Part shown: positions 1 to 9,492 of the stretch, piece by piece
How positions within the stretch are numbered: the first letter of the stretch is position 1
Layout of the letters: each line of letters starts with the position of its first letter
Assembly: GCA_024227565.1 (NCBI GenBank)
Contig: JAAEUE010000392.1
Location: forward strand, 1-64,000
Source of the DNA: Alphaproteobacteria bacterium
GTDB taxonomy: Bacteria; Pseudomonadota; Alphaproteobacteria; Rhizobiales; CAJQND01
DNA length: 64,000 bases
Direction: 5' to 3'
Program-made: the position numbers and the translations under genes
Notes under the pieces: generated by a model
Seen by the model: the letters and a program-made list of their open reading frames with translations, nothing else
Databases searched by the model: none
Told to the model about the DNA's origin: nothing

Positions 1-186
1 CCGATTGGTGTTCTCATTTGAACCTCGTTGCCATGGACTTTGCGGATCGCAGAAGTACACATCAATGTCAGTTGCCAGTGTGAAGCGGCGGTGATCTGCA
101 AGCTCCTTGCCCCGGTCCCATGTGAGCGATTTGTACAGTTCGCGGGGTAGATTGTGGGCTTGTTTGATCAGAGCCGATACAACGGA
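1..186 (-). mobile_element. IS30-family transposase remnant (partial, 5'-truncated)
   Basis: Reading the minus strand from about 186 down to base 1 gives an open stretch of about 60 residues containing the IS30 DDE-domain landmarks SLTWDRGKELADH, ATDIDVYFCDPQSPWQRGS and NENTNR. The remaining C-terminal part would lie outside the window. Going upstream in the same frame, similarity stops near VVSALIK and a TGA stop lies at 196-198, so the N-terminal DNA-binding half is missing. The fragment is therefore a remnant or the broken end of an insertion. No terminal inverted repeat was seen in this window. Confidence 0.8.
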
Positions 187-281
187 AACCAAAAGTCACT
201 TTTACCGACACCAGAACGAAACAACGAAAGGGTACACTGCTCTCAATCAAAATTGTGAACCCATATCAAAGGATAAGAAAA

Positions 282-566
282 ATGAAACTGACGAAAACAC
301 TCACAATGGCTGCGCTGCTGTTGGGCGCGCTGCCTGCCCTGTCTGGAGCCGGTTCGCCGGCCTTCGCTGCAAACGATCCGACTTCCGGTCGCGTCGAGCA
401 GAGACAGCAACAAATCGCGCAGCAAAAATTTGAGCGCTGCAAGAAAGCTTCTCTTCGGGCCTACAATTACACGGTTAACAAAGCCAACGGCGATGCCGTT
501 AGAATCCAGCAAGCTTCGCGCTACTACGTCAAAAATGTTGCTGGATGCCGGACCAGGTATCTCTAA
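282..566 (+). CDS. Small secreted hypothetical protein
   Basis: A 94-residue protein. The start is taken at the ATG at 282 rather than the upstream GTG at 255 because a purine-rich AAAGGATAAG lies just before it and the protein then begins with a classical signal peptide: MKLTK, a hydrophobic core, and an AFA-A cleavage site near residue 30. The mature part is short, charged and Gln/Arg rich, with two cysteines (in FERCKKAS and VAGCRTR) that could form a disulfide. No family recognised. It stands alone, just downstream of the IS30 fragment. Confidence 0.6.
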   Translation: MKLTKTLTMAALLLGALPALSGAGSPAFAANDPTSGRVEQRQQQIAQQKFERCKKASLRAYNYTVNKANGDAVRIQQASRYYVKNVAGCRTRYL

Positions 567-599
567 TCTTGCATGAGCAAACCAATGTCACGCACAGCG

Positions 600-626
600 C
601 TCCCGACGGTCGACGGTCGTCGGGAG
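600..626. terminator. Hairpin downstream of the small secreted protein gene
   Basis: CTCCCGACG (600-608) pairs perfectly with CGTCGGGAG (618-626) across a 9-nt loop, 34 nt after the stop of the upstream gene. A second, weaker stem (TGCTCC/GGAGCA) follows near 637-660. No clear T-run follows, so this may be a 3'-end stabiliser rather than a strong intrinsic terminator. Confidence 0.45.
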
Positions 627-753
627 AGGAAACCTTTGCTCCCCCCGCGCTGCGGAGCAGAGGAAATGTGTGCGGCAACTGAATTTCGATCATGCACTTG
701 GAGTAAGACGTCAGTGCACTGATGGCCGGTTCCGTGGGGAATGCGGATGTCGT

Positions 754-2220
754 TCAGTTGAACCTATCTATCATCCCATCCCAGATCGGAACCAGATCCA
801 TCAATCCATCCCAGAACGCTTGGTCCCGCCGGCGATCGAAGTCATCAAGCGTAGTTCCCTGTTGCTCGACCCAAGTGTAGTAGCCCAGGTTGAAGATCCG
901 CTCGCGGTCGAAACTGCCGAGCTCGCTCACGTGATCAATCGCTGAACCTAGAACATGGCGGCCAAATGCTTCGGCAGCCTCGACCTGTGAGAATTTGCCT
1001 CCGTAATGCTCTTGCTGCGCCCCCGCCATTTCCGAGCGATACATGGCGGCGCCGTCCGTTGCTACGGTCAGCACCACGTCGTCGGCGCCGAGTGACATGT
1101 ATTTGGCATATTTTATCGCCCCCAGAACATTGGCGATTGACGATAGGCCAAGATCGTCAAGGCCTGCGAGAATGTCCTGACCAACCTGCTTGTGATCTGA
1201 AAGGTAGGAACGGCCCGCTGTCGTGTTGAACACCAGGTTCAGTGCATCGCTGGACGCGTCTGAAACCCCGATCACAAAATCACTGCCCATGACATTGTGG
1301 ATAAGCGGGACGTGTTTGTCACCGATGCCCTGAATATTATGCTCGCCATACCCATTGTACAGCAGCGTCGGACATTCGAGTGCCTCCACGACGCAAGTCT
1401 GGGTACCGAGCGCTTGCTTGAGATGATCGCCCGCAGCCAGGGTTCCCGCGGAGCCTGACGCACAGACGAAAGCGCGTGCTTTTAGTCGCCCGCTTTTGTT
1501 GAGCGACGCGTAGATTCGTTCCAGCGCTGGACCGGTCACCGCGCGATGGATGATGTAGTTGCCATACTCGGCAAATTGATTGAGGATCAGGTTCTGCGGA
1601 TCCTTGGCCAGCATATGACAGGCATCGTAGATCTCTTTGACATTGCTTTCCGTTCCAGGCGTGCGATGAATGTCGCTCGGATCGACCACCCATTCTTCGA
1701 GCCAGTTGAAGCGCTCCTGGCTCATGCCCTCGGGCAGGACCGCCACCGAGCGGCAGCCCAGCAGCTTGGCAACCGCCACGCCGCCCCGGCAGTAGTTCCC
1801 CGTTGAAGGCCACACCGCCCGGTGCTTGGTGATATCGAACGCCCCCGACATTAGCCTTGGGATCAGGCAGCCATAGGCGGCGAGAACCTTGTGGGCATTG
1901 ATCATCGGAAATCTGTTGCCGAGCGCCACAACAATTTTTGCCGGCACCCCGGTCATTTCCTCAGGCAGGACAAGATGGCCGGGCACGGCAACCATTTCGG
2001 TGCGGTCTGGTCCGTTGTGCCAATGCACCCGGAAGAGATTGTGTGGATCCGGCGCGTTGGGGTCGGCGTCCACAATCGCTTGTGTTTTGTCAGCCAAACG
2101 CTGCGGCGGATCAGCCAGATCCGCAATGCGCGGCAGCGTAAGGCCGAGGTCCTGCAGTCGGCCACGATTGCGCTCATAGGCTTGTTGATCGACAATTTCG
2201 CGCTCAAGTCCAGGCGTCAT
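754..2220 (-). CDS. PLP-dependent (fold type II) enzyme, TrpB/cysteine-synthase superfamily
   Basis: Encodes 488 residues. The start at 2220 follows AGGAGA in TATCTTAGGAGACC; an upstream reading-frame extension to 2457 shows no protein-like composition and was dropped. The segment FDITKHRAVWPSTGNYCRGG looks like the fold-type II cofactor region, with the STGN loop that holds the PLP phosphate/substrate carboxylate and a preceding Lys as candidate Schiff-base residue. FVCASGSAGTLAAGDHLK is a second Gly/Ser-rich phosphate-binding stretch. The exact substrate cannot be read from the sequence; a lyase or deaminase of an amino-acid-like compound is the likely class. It is monocistronic, transcribed away from the signalling cluster. 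Confidence 0.75.
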   Translation of the reverse strand: MTPGLEREIVDQQAYERNRGRLQDLGLTLPRIADLADPPQRLADKTQAIVDADPNAPDPHNLFRVHWHNGPDRTEMVAVPGHLVLPEEMTGVPAKIVVALGNRFPMINAHKVLAAYGCLIPRLMSGAFDITKHRAVWPSTGNYCRGGVAVAKLLGCRSVAVLPEGMSQERFNWLEEWVVDPSDIHRTPGTESNVKEIYDACHMLAKDPQNLILNQFAEYGNYIIHRAVTGPALERIYASLNKSGRLKARAFVCASGSAGTLAAGDHLKQALGTQTCVVEALECPTLLYNGYGEHNIQGIGDKHVPLIHNVMGSDFVIGVSDASSDALNLVFNTTAGRSYLSDHKQVGQDILAGLDDLGLSSIANVLGAIKYAKYMSLGADDVVLTVATDGAAMYRSEMAGAQQEHYGGKFSQVEAAEAFGRHVLGSAIDHVSELGSFDRERIFNLGYYTWVEQQGTTLDDFDRRRDQAFWDGLMDLVPIWDGMIDRFN

Positions 2221-2646
2221 CACGGGTCTCCTAAGATATTTTGTTGACGTCCGCAGCTTCAAGTTAGTATTCGCAAGCCCGATTGTTACACCGGCCAGGC
2301 CAAGATAGCACCTCGCGAACGGGTTTTGTCCGGCAATAGAAGCATCAAATTGAATGCTTGTCGCCGGAGCCTCGGATATCCAGGTCATTCTGGAGTGAAG
2401 GGCTTGCCTGCCGGCACCGCTGGGGACCGAACTGCAGCTGATTTCAGAAGGCGGCAAGTGTCTGGAATTGGGGCCACTTCGGACGCCCTTGGGTCTGTCT
2501 CACAAAGGGGGATTTTGACCCACTGGACATCTCATCGCCACAGGCTACCTGCTTTGAATTCAATACATTTAAAATTTTCCGCATACGGCTCGTTCAGCGA
2601 ACGGTGCATAAGCCTGGCACAAGCAAAAGGCTGTTTGGTCAACCAG
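2221..2646. other. 426-bp divergent intergenic region without a gene
   Basis: Separates the minus-strand PLP enzyme gene from the plus-strand receiver gene, so it should hold both promoters. It contains the ribosome-binding site of the PLP gene at its left edge and a small imperfect hairpin (CGTTC/GCGAACG) near 2591-2604. The open frames that cross it on both strands have low-complexity, non-protein-like translations. Confidence 0.5.
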
Positions 2647-3012
2647 ATGAAACAGCTGAATATTCTCGTCGTGGATGACGACCAAGACGGGGCCGATGGT
2701 CTATCAGAGGCTCTTGAATTCTATGGCCACAAGGTTGCGACCGTTTACAGCGGCGAGGATGCCGTCGAGGCGTTTCGGCACAACAGTTTCGATGTCACGT
2801 TCATGGACGTGATGATGCTCGGCCTGAACGGCGTCGAGAGCTTTCTGCAAATCAAAAAGATCTGCCCGACGGCAAAAGTTTACATGATGACCGGATATAG
2901 CGCCCGTGACCTCTTGGAGGAGGCTGTGGGCCATGGAGCTGCCGGTGTTTTTCACAAGCCGTTCGCAATCGAAGAGGCGCTCGAAAAAGCAATTGAGCCC
3001 TATGTATTCTGA
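2647..3012 (+). CDS. Single-domain response regulator (CheY-like receiver)
   Basis: A 121-residue stand-alone receiver domain. Acidic pocket D10-D12 in ILVVDDDQD, phospho-acceptor D54 in TFMDVMM, switch Thr82 in YMMTGYS and invariant Lys104 in HKPF are all present, so it should be phosphorylatable. The ATG at 2647 is chosen because the fold begins there; the frame is open upstream to 2326 but that part is not protein-like. It has no output domain. It precedes the REC-EAL gene by 33 bp and the histidine kinase at 4716 is in the same run of genes, so it probably acts as a phosphorelay or diversion element for that kinase. Confidence 0.85.
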   Translation: MKQLNILVVDDDQDGADGLSEALEFYGHKVATVYSGEDAVEAFRHNSFDVTFMDVMMLGLNGVESFLQIKKICPTAKVYMMTGYSARDLLEEAVGHGAAGVFHKPFAIEEALEKAIEPYVF

Positions 3013-3045
3013 CTGCTAGCCTTTCACCTAGAGAAATTGCGCCAG

Positions 3046-4305
3046 ATGACAAATGAATGGCTGAATTCCGCACTGATCATTGATGATGACCCGATTGCCT
3101 GCGAATTGGCCAGGTTCTACTTTCACCAGCGCGGTACTCCGCGCATCTCAGTCGCTTACAACGGGAAGCAGGCGCTCGAAATCGTCGAGCAAAGTGATAA
3201 CCCCATTGACTTCATTCTGCTCGATCTGAAAATGCCTGAAATGGACGGCATTCAGTTTTTGCGGCGGATGCATTTGCGTTCATTTTCCGGGACAATCGGA
3301 ATATTGAGCGGCGAGAGTGCTGGAGTGATATCGCTCGCAATGGACCTCGCACGGAAACATGGATTGAACGTGATAGGTCCACTCGCCAAGCCGATGAAAG
3401 CAGGCGTCCTTGACGCCTTGTTTACGGCACCCCAAAAGGTAATCCACACGACAGCCAATTCGAAGAGTTTTAAGCCAACTGCATCTGACCTTGATGCGGC
3501 ACTGGCTCAACACCGAATCATTGCATACTATCAACCCATCATCCGGGCTGACACCGACGAGCTTGCCGGCGTTGAAGCGCTTGCAAGATGGGATCATCCT
3601 TTCCAGGGGGTGATAGCTCCATATTTGTTCATCCCGTTGGCCGAGCGAAGCGGTCAGATGCGGGAACTCACCCTTCAAATGATCAGCACTGTTCTGCACG
3701 ATATTGATCTGCTGAACACGCTTCATCCAGAGCTGGCTGTCTCGATCAACCTAGGAGCTGCTGTTCTTGAAGACACCTGTTTCCCCGACATTATCGCAAA
3801 ATTAGTTGCTGAGGCTGGCCAGACCAATGACCGCTTCATACTCGAAATAACCGAGAGCAAACTGATCGACGATGCTATCGCTCCCATGGAAGTTATGGCC
3901 CGGCTCAATTTGATGGGCTTCAATCTGTCATTGGACGACTTCGGAACCCAATATTCCAATTTCGAGCAACTTACCAGGTTCCCCTTCAAGGAACTAAAAA
4001 TAGACAAACGGTTTGTGCAGTCCTCCAACACGGACGTGAGGTCGAAGGCAACATTCGAGACCTGCGCACAGCTTGGCAAACGTCTCGGCATGCGCATCGT
4101 CGCTGAGGGCATTGAAACGGACCAGGATTGGCAATTCGCCAAAGACCTGGGCGTCGACAAGCTTCAAGGGTACAGATTTGCGCGGCCAATGCCGGTCAGC
4201 GAGCTCACCTCTTGGGCGGCGACCCGAAATCTGGACCCTGTTCGAATTGAGGTTCAAGAACTCGTTGCTGCAAATCATTTCGCTAACCAACATCAAGGGT
4301 CCTAG
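3046..4305 (+). CDS. REC-EAL protein, probable c-di-GMP phosphodiesterase
   Basis: A 419-residue two-domain protein. The N-terminal receiver (about 1-125) has acidic residues D13-D15, phospho-acceptor D60 and Lys115. The C-terminal EAL domain (about 148-395) retains the catalytic signature: E177 in VEALARW, the Asn of SINLG, the Glu of LEITES, the Asp pair of DDFGTQYS, the Lys of KELKIDK, EGIET, and QGYRFARP at the end. It should hydrolyse cyclic di-GMP to pGpG under phosphorylation control. The ATG at 3046 is preferred to an in-frame TTG at 3037. The next gene starts 2 bp after its stop. Confidence 0.88.
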   Translation: MTNEWLNSALIIDDDPIACELARFYFHQRGTPRISVAYNGKQALEIVEQSDNPIDFILLDLKMPEMDGIQFLRRMHLRSFSGTIGILSGESAGVISLAMDLARKHGLNVIGPLAKPMKAGVLDALFTAPQKVIHTTANSKSFKPTASDLDAALAQHRIIAYYQPIIRADTDELAGVEALARWDHPFQGVIAPYLFIPLAERSGQMRELTLQMISTVLHDIDLLNTLHPELAVSINLGAAVLEDTCFPDIIAKLVAEAGQTNDRFILEITESKLIDDAIAPMEVMARLNLMGFNLSLDDFGTQYSNFEQLTRFPFKELKIDKRFVQSSNTDVRSKATFETCAQLGKRLGMRIVAEGIETDQDWQFAKDLGVDKLQGYRFARPMPVSELTSWAATRNLDPVRIEVQELVAANHFANQHQGS

Positions 4306-4307
4306 AC

Positions 4308-4706
4308 ATGCGGACAACACTGATAGCTGGCTTGATCTCAGTTGCGCTTCTGTCTTCACCGGCGAACGCAGCTCAATCGGTATCCACAAGCGAGCGGATA
4401 CTGCTGCAGGCCACCATGCAGCAATCGATCAATCAACAGCTCGTCGATGGCAAGTATTTCTATTTCGATGCGGCCAATTCCAAGGTCCAAGCGGTGTATC
4501 CAGCGAAAACGCATCCTATGATTTTGAGCTATGGTGGCCACTTTGTGCTGTGCACGAATTTTCGAACCAAAGAGGGTAAAGAGGTCAACGTTGACTTCTA
4601 CATCGCCCGCAAAAATGAGAGTTTTGTCGTGTTTGACACGTTGGTGGACGACCGCGCACCTCTCCACAAATTGATGAAATCTGGACTGGTTAAGGTCGTA
4701 AAGTAG
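4308..4706 (+). CDS. Secreted hypothetical protein in the REC-EAL/kinase operon
   Basis: A 132-residue protein with a clear signal peptide (hydrophobic segment at 3-16, likely cleavage after ANA near residue 21). The mature part is a small alpha/beta protein with one cysteine (LCTNF) and no recognised domain. It is packed between the phosphodiesterase gene (2-bp gap) and the histidine kinase gene (9-bp gap), so the four genes 2647-6611 are probably one operon. Inference only: it could be a periplasmic ligand-binding or accessory partner of the kinase's extracytoplasmic sensor domain. Confidence 0.7.
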   Translation: MRTTLIAGLISVALLSSPANAAQSVSTSERILLQATMQQSINQQLVDGKYFYFDAANSKVQAVYPAKTHPMILSYGGHFVLCTNFRTKEGKEVNVDFYIARKNESFVVFDTLVDDRAPLHKLMKSGLVKVVK

Positions 4707-4715
4707 GTCTTACGC

Positions 4716-6611
4716 ATGCCTCCTCGCTCAAGGCCGGTTGGTTTCGGCACGCCGCGCCTGTTCTGCAAATTTCAGCTGGTACTGCTCCCTGCCTTTTTAC
4801 TGAGTGCTGCGCTGGGTTTGTCATTGGTTGCAGACCGTATGGCCCAAAATGCGTATGATCAGCTTTCAGCCCGCATCGGCGCTCACAGTGGACATCTTGT
4901 TGCGGCGCTATCCCGTCAGAACTTGCAGGCCGATCGCACAGCTGGACAGGACCTTCTCTCCACCTTGCTCCACGATCCGGCAATTCTGTGCGCCGAAGTG
5001 AGCAGCAAGGGCGCAACCATGCCCATCCTGACGGCGCCCAAAGGGCTCGGCTGCATTGGCCAACGCGATGATGAACGCTTCCAATTGCCCATAGGACAAG
5101 ACGGTCACAAAACTCTGCATGTAAGGTTCTCCACCCATGAGGTCGAAGCCACACGGCAGAGCTATCGTGAGTTCTCCATTCTCGCACTGGTAATCGGGCT
5201 GCTAGTTTCTGCAGCAGCGAGCTATGTCAGCTTTCGGATGTTTATTGCCAATCCACTGGGAAAGTTGCTTTTCGCAATTCGACAATCGCGTGAAAAAGCT
5301 CAACCTGTCTATGCCGACGCGGCAGGTCGGGATGAGCTTTCGACGGTTGTTCGCGCCTACAATGACATGCAAAAAAACTTGGACGAAGAATCTCAGCACG
5401 TTTTGCAGAAGTCGCGGGAACTTACTGCGGAGCGACGAAAGAGAGAGGAGCTTCTCTCCAAAACCTTCCAGATCGGACCTTATCCCTTTGCAATCTTGGA
5501 CCCGGCGACTGGCGTCTATACCGATGTTAACGAAGCGTGGTTGCGTGTTATGAAATACGATCGCCAAGACGTCATTGGAAAATCTGCAGAGAGCTTGGAG
5601 ATTTGGGTTGACCTGGAGAGGCGCTCTCAATTCGTGGAGCAACTAAAAGGCCAGGGTTCTGTGAGGGCATTTGAGGCGAATGTTCGCACAAAATCCGGTG
5701 AAATCCTCACGACATTGATGTCAGGTGAATTTGTTGAGTTAGACGATGGTCCCCGGTTGTTTATGGTTGCTGATGACGTTACGGAGCTTCGGGATGCTGA
5801 GGCTGAAAAGCAGCGAAACCATGAAGCCATTCTTGATGCAAAGGCTGAACTCGAAGAGACCAACACCAAACTCGTTCAACAGACTCGCGAGTTGGAGGCG
5901 GCGCAAGAATCCTTGGTGCAACAAGAGCGGTTAGCCACGCTTGGCGAATTGACAGCCACGGTCAGTCACGAGCTCAGAAATCCACTCGCTGCAATTCGCT
6001 CGTCAATCCATCTGGCGACACAAAAAGCCAAAGGCTCGGAGATCGGAATTGAACGCTCACTGGAGCGCGCCGAACGCAATATCGTTCGTTGTGACGGTAT
6101 TATTTCTGATCTTCTCGGTTATGCGAGCGAACCAAAGGCAGAACTCCAGGAAATTTTAGCTGATGACTGGTTGCTGGAAACGCTTAAGGATCAGGAAACC
6201 GGAAAAACTGTTGAAATCGTGTACGAGCTTGCCGCACCGGGCGTGGAGTTGCTGGTCATGCCCGAACGTATTCGCCAGGCGGTCGTAAATATCTTCGAGA
6301 ACGCCGTCCAGGCGATGGCCGATGTTCCTGCTGAAAGCGCCAAACTGTTCAAAGTCAGCACGTCCGCGAGTTCCAAGAACTACAAAATGGTCTTTGAAGA
6401 TAGCGGGCTCGGTATAGATGCCGACAACATCTCAAATGTGTTTGAACCGCTGTTCTCGACAAAAAGCTACGGAACCGGATTGGGTCTGGCGACAACAAAA
6501 AAGATTATTGAAAAGCACCTAGGCTCCATCGAACTCAAAAGCGATCGCGGGATTGGCACAAAGGTCACGATCCAACTACCGCTGAAAGCATTGAAGGCTA
6601 ATGCAGCTTGA
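4716..6611 (+). CDS. Membrane sensor histidine kinase with HAMP-like and PAS regions
   Basis: A 631-residue inner-membrane kinase. A first membrane helix (about 20-40) is followed by a periplasmic sensor of roughly 110 residues with two cysteines, a second helix (about 152-173), a HAMP-like linker, a PAS domain (about 250-350, from GPYPFAILDPATG) and a coiled coil. The HisKA domain has the H-box SHELRNPLAAI (H418). The ATPase part shows the N-box FENAVQAM, G1 box EDSGLGID, F-box FEPLFSTK and G2 box GTGLGLAT, so it should be active. Likely partners are the receiver protein at 2647 and the REC-EAL protein at 3046, linking an external signal to c-di-GMP turnover. Confidence 0.9.
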   Translation: MPPRSRPVGFGTPRLFCKFQLVLLPAFLLSAALGLSLVADRMAQNAYDQLSARIGAHSGHLVAALSRQNLQADRTAGQDLLSTLLHDPAILCAEVSSKGATMPILTAPKGLGCIGQRDDERFQLPIGQDGHKTLHVRFSTHEVEATRQSYREFSILALVIGLLVSAAASYVSFRMFIANPLGKLLFAIRQSREKAQPVYADAAGRDELSTVVRAYNDMQKNLDEESQHVLQKSRELTAERRKREELLSKTFQIGPYPFAILDPATGVYTDVNEAWLRVMKYDRQDVIGKSAESLEIWVDLERRSQFVEQLKGQGSVRAFEANVRTKSGEILTTLMSGEFVELDDGPRLFMVADDVTELRDAEAEKQRNHEAILDAKAELEETNTKLVQQTRELEAAQESLVQQERLATLGELTATVSHELRNPLAAIRSSIHLATQKAKGSEIGIERSLERAERNIVRCDGIISDLLGYASEPKAELQEILADDWLLETLKDQETGKTVEIVYELAAPGVELLVMPERIRQAVVNIFENAVQAMADVPAESAKLFKVSTSASSKNYKMVFEDSGLGIDADNISNVFEPLFSTKSYGTGLGLATTKKIIEKHLGSIELKSDRGIGTKVTIQLPLKALKANAA

Positions 6612-6771
6612 TGGTTCACAGCGCCCTCTCGTTATGCAAATTTTGATGTCGTCTGTTGGCACTTTCCAGCCTCTTCGATCGGCTGCAGAAACGGTCTCCA
6701 TTTGGGTGCAATGCAGACATTCTCCCCAGTCGCCCAATGGATCGAAATTATGAGCGAACGTCAAAAAAGCT

Positions 6772-9339
6772 CTACTGCCCTTTCGCGTGGCAATGCGCCT
6801 GGGTGATGCCGCACTGTTTGAGAGCCCGGCAGATCGTGTTCGTGGAATTGCGCAACGGAATGGAAATTTGGTTTCGTGCAGCGTTCAGCGTCGCGCCGGA
6901 CGATCTTAAGAGCCCGTTCAAAATCCGGCCATTAGCGCGGTAGCCGCTGTCCAGGTTCAGTTCGCCATTCATTTCAAAGTAGTTCGCTTTGAGCGGATAG
7001 GGCTGTCCGTCAATGACAAGATCGATGAAGGAGTCCTTGCCGCCGAAGCGGCCGCGGCCGGCTTTCAGGGCCGACTTTGCCAAGGCTTCGAACCGTTCTT
7101 GCCCGAGCATGGCCAGTTCAATCCTCTTGCCGTCCGGATAGCAACTCAGAATGAACGATGCCGGTCCGCTTGAACTGGAGACGTCCACCGAAGCCGAATA
7201 CACCACGCCGCGCCCTTCGCTCTCCTCAGCGGAGGTTCGGCCGTCGAACTTCCATGTGCCCAGGGAAAGGGAGGGCTCAACCGGCTCGGGTTGCTGTGCG
7301 CCGCCGGGCTGCCAGTTTCTCACAGCCAGCACCGAGCCATTTGAGCCTTGGCCCCTGTGGGTGGTGATGAACAGTGTGGACGCCGTCACGTGCATGTCTT
7401 GGGCCTGATACTGGCCGAAGTTGAGAGTGATCACCCGCCTGATGGACAAGTCGCTGGCGGCGAGAACCCAGATCGTGCCGCCACTGCCGATGGCAACAAC
7501 ATGGTCTTGGAATGCTGCCAACTTTCCGACGAATTGTCCGGGCAATTGAACCCGCGCCTCCTCGCGCCCATTCCCCGGATTGTATTTCACCACGGTGCCG
7601 GACTTGTTGAATTCGCCGCCTGAAACGAACATGCCCTGGTTGCCGGAGACGATGGCGGTGAGAAACACATTGACGCCGATGCTGCCGCCCCGGGCCAGAG
7701 TGTTGGCATCTATCACAGAGATCCGGCCGCCGCGGCCCTGGCCGTGCACCATCCAGATTCGGCCGCGCGACAGCGCAATGGCAGACGCGTTCTGATCCGG
7801 CAGTGCATTGGAGCGCTTGATAGTGCCGGAGCGCCGGTCGATGCGCACCACCTTGGTGTTGGCGGACGAGCCGCCAGGATGGGTGAGCACCCAGAGAAAC
7901 TTGCTGTCGGCAACCAGGTCTTCAGGATAATCGGTCAGCTTGGCCAACCTTATGCCTTTGCCGCGGGCGGGATGCGACCAGACCAGGCCGTCAGTGTAGA
8001 CCAGCGAGAAGACCTGGCCTGTGGGATCGGCAACCATGTCGACCGGCAAGCGGCCAACCTTCACCCGTTTGATCACCCGGCCGTTTGTGGGATCCATCTG
8101 CGCCACCCGGCGTACGCCGCTTTCGGCGATCCACAAGTTCTGCCCGTCAGACGTTATGCCCTCAGGCCATTTGCCGATGGGCCACACCGATGCTTGCAGC
8201 GTCACGCGCTCCGGCTTGGGTTTGGGTTTCGTTGGCGTCACGCTCGGCGTGGTGGGCGGCGTTACTACGGCAACTTGCGGATTCTGGCCGTTGTCGGCGG
8301 GTTTTACGGGTTTGGGCTTTTGCGGGGGGGCCGGTTTTGTGAGTTCGGCGAGTTTGACGCGGGCGAGTTCGGCGAACAGGCCGTTGGGATATTTGGTCAG
8401 ATAGGTCTTGATGATCGCCGGATTGGAGCTGTCCTTAACGCTGGACCAGAACAATGATTCGATCTCAAACGAAGGCGTACCGCCAGATTGCCCAGTTGGT
8501 TTCGGAGGGCTGGGTTTGGCAGGCTGGCTTGGGACGTTTGTGACCTTCTTTTCCTTGCCGGAAAAATAGAAGTCACCGGTCACTTCATCATAGTAGGCAG
8601 GGCGCTGATTATGAGAGATTTTGCCCGCCAGATCCTGCACCTCGCGGCGGACCAGACGGGCCGTGCGGGTGAGCGAGAAGCCGGGCTTTTTGATGAGCGG
8701 AACCAGGCTGCGGGTGAACACCGAATTGGGGTGGGGATCGTCGTCAGACAAACGGTCCAGGGCGGTTTGGCCAACGCCTGCGGAATACATGATGAAGGTG
8801 CCTTCAGCCGTGGGCATGCGGGCGAGGCCGCGCGTGCCACCGAGGCTGCGTGTCCCTTCGTTGGGAAACGGATTGTCGCGGCAGGCGTCCAGCACCATGA
8901 TCGAGACGCGGGCGCCGCGCTTGCGGATCGACCTCAAGATGCGGTCAACCGGAACGGCCTCTGACTTGATGAAATCTTCCCCGCCCGGTTTGGCGCTGGG
9001 AATGTCGGTGGGCAGAAGGAAGTTGCGGCCGGCAATTTCAATGCCGTGGCCGGCATAGAAGAACAGTGCCTCGTCGCCCGGCTGCAGTTTGGAATAGAAG
9101 CTCTGCAGCTGAAAGTTCATGTTGCGCCGCGCGACGTTGTTTGCCCGGTAAACCTCAAAGCCAACGCTTTCAAGGACATCGCCCATGGCTTTGGCATCGT
9201 TGGCCGCTTTTTGAAGTTTCACGACTTCCTGATAGTCGTCATTGCCAATCACCAGTGCAACACGCTTGGCCAACGCGAAATTTCCGCTCGCGGCGAGCAG
9301 AAGAGCAACGAAGAATACTGAGAAAATTGAACGCCGCAT
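6772..9339 (-). CDS. Secreted caspase-like (C14, metacaspase-type) protein with beta-propeller
   Basis: An 855-residue protein. Signal peptide at 1-24. The caspase-like p20 domain (about 26-260) keeps the dyad: H98 in FYAGHGIE and C153 in LDACRDNPF. A motif FWSSVKDSSNP followed by a YPNG-type helical segment (about 295-335) is shared with the second caspase-like protein of this window (52784-54529). A Pro/Lys-rich linker (about 337-380) leads to a beta-propeller of repeated units ending in phrases such as NLWIAESG and GRIWMVHG (about 385-690). The last about 160 residues are an unrecognised domain. Predicted periplasmic or surface peptidase, probably cleaving after Arg/Lys if metacaspase-like; this specificity is inference. 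Confidence 0.85.
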   Translation of the reverse strand: MRRSIFSVFFVALLLAASGNFALAKRVALVIGNDDYQEVVKLQKAANDAKAMGDVLESVGFEVYRANNVARRNMNFQLQSFYSKLQPGDEALFFYAGHGIEIAGRNFLLPTDIPSAKPGGEDFIKSEAVPVDRILRSIRKRGARVSIMVLDACRDNPFPNEGTRSLGGTRGLARMPTAEGTFIMYSAGVGQTALDRLSDDDPHPNSVFTRSLVPLIKKPGFSLTRTARLVRREVQDLAGKISHNQRPAYYDEVTGDFYFSGKEKKVTNVPSQPAKPSPPKPTGQSGGTPSFEIESLFWSSVKDSSNPAIIKTYLTKYPNGLFAELARVKLAELTKPAPPQKPKPVKPADNGQNPQVAVVTPPTTPSVTPTKPKPKPERVTLQASVWPIGKWPEGITSDGQNLWIAESGVRRVAQMDPTNGRVIKRVKVGRLPVDMVADPTGQVFSLVYTDGLVWSHPARGKGIRLAKLTDYPEDLVADSKFLWVLTHPGGSSANTKVVRIDRRSGTIKRSNALPDQNASAIALSRGRIWMVHGQGRGGRISVIDANTLARGGSIGVNVFLTAIVSGNQGMFVSGGEFNKSGTVVKYNPGNGREEARVQLPGQFVGKLAAFQDHVVAIGSGGTIWVLAASDLSIRRVITLNFGQYQAQDMHVTASTLFITTHRGQGSNGSVLAVRNWQPGGAQQPEPVEPSLSLGTWKFDGRTSAEESEGRGVVYSASVDVSSSSGPASFILSCYPDGKRIELAMLGQERFEALAKSALKAGRGRFGGKDSFIDLVIDGQPYPLKANYFEMNGELNLDSGYRANGRILNGLLRSSGATLNAARNQISIPLRNSTNTICRALKQCGITQAHCHAKGQ

Positions 9340-9492
9340 TGCCTGAATTCTGTTGCCAACCCAGAGCCCAATCGCAGAGGCTCTATCTTATTCAAATCCT
9401 TTGAAAGTTTTGCACACTGAGCAAATATTTCCAACAGGCAGCAATAAGATTTACCCATTCTCTAGTCTGGGAGTGGGTGCCGAGCGATATGT

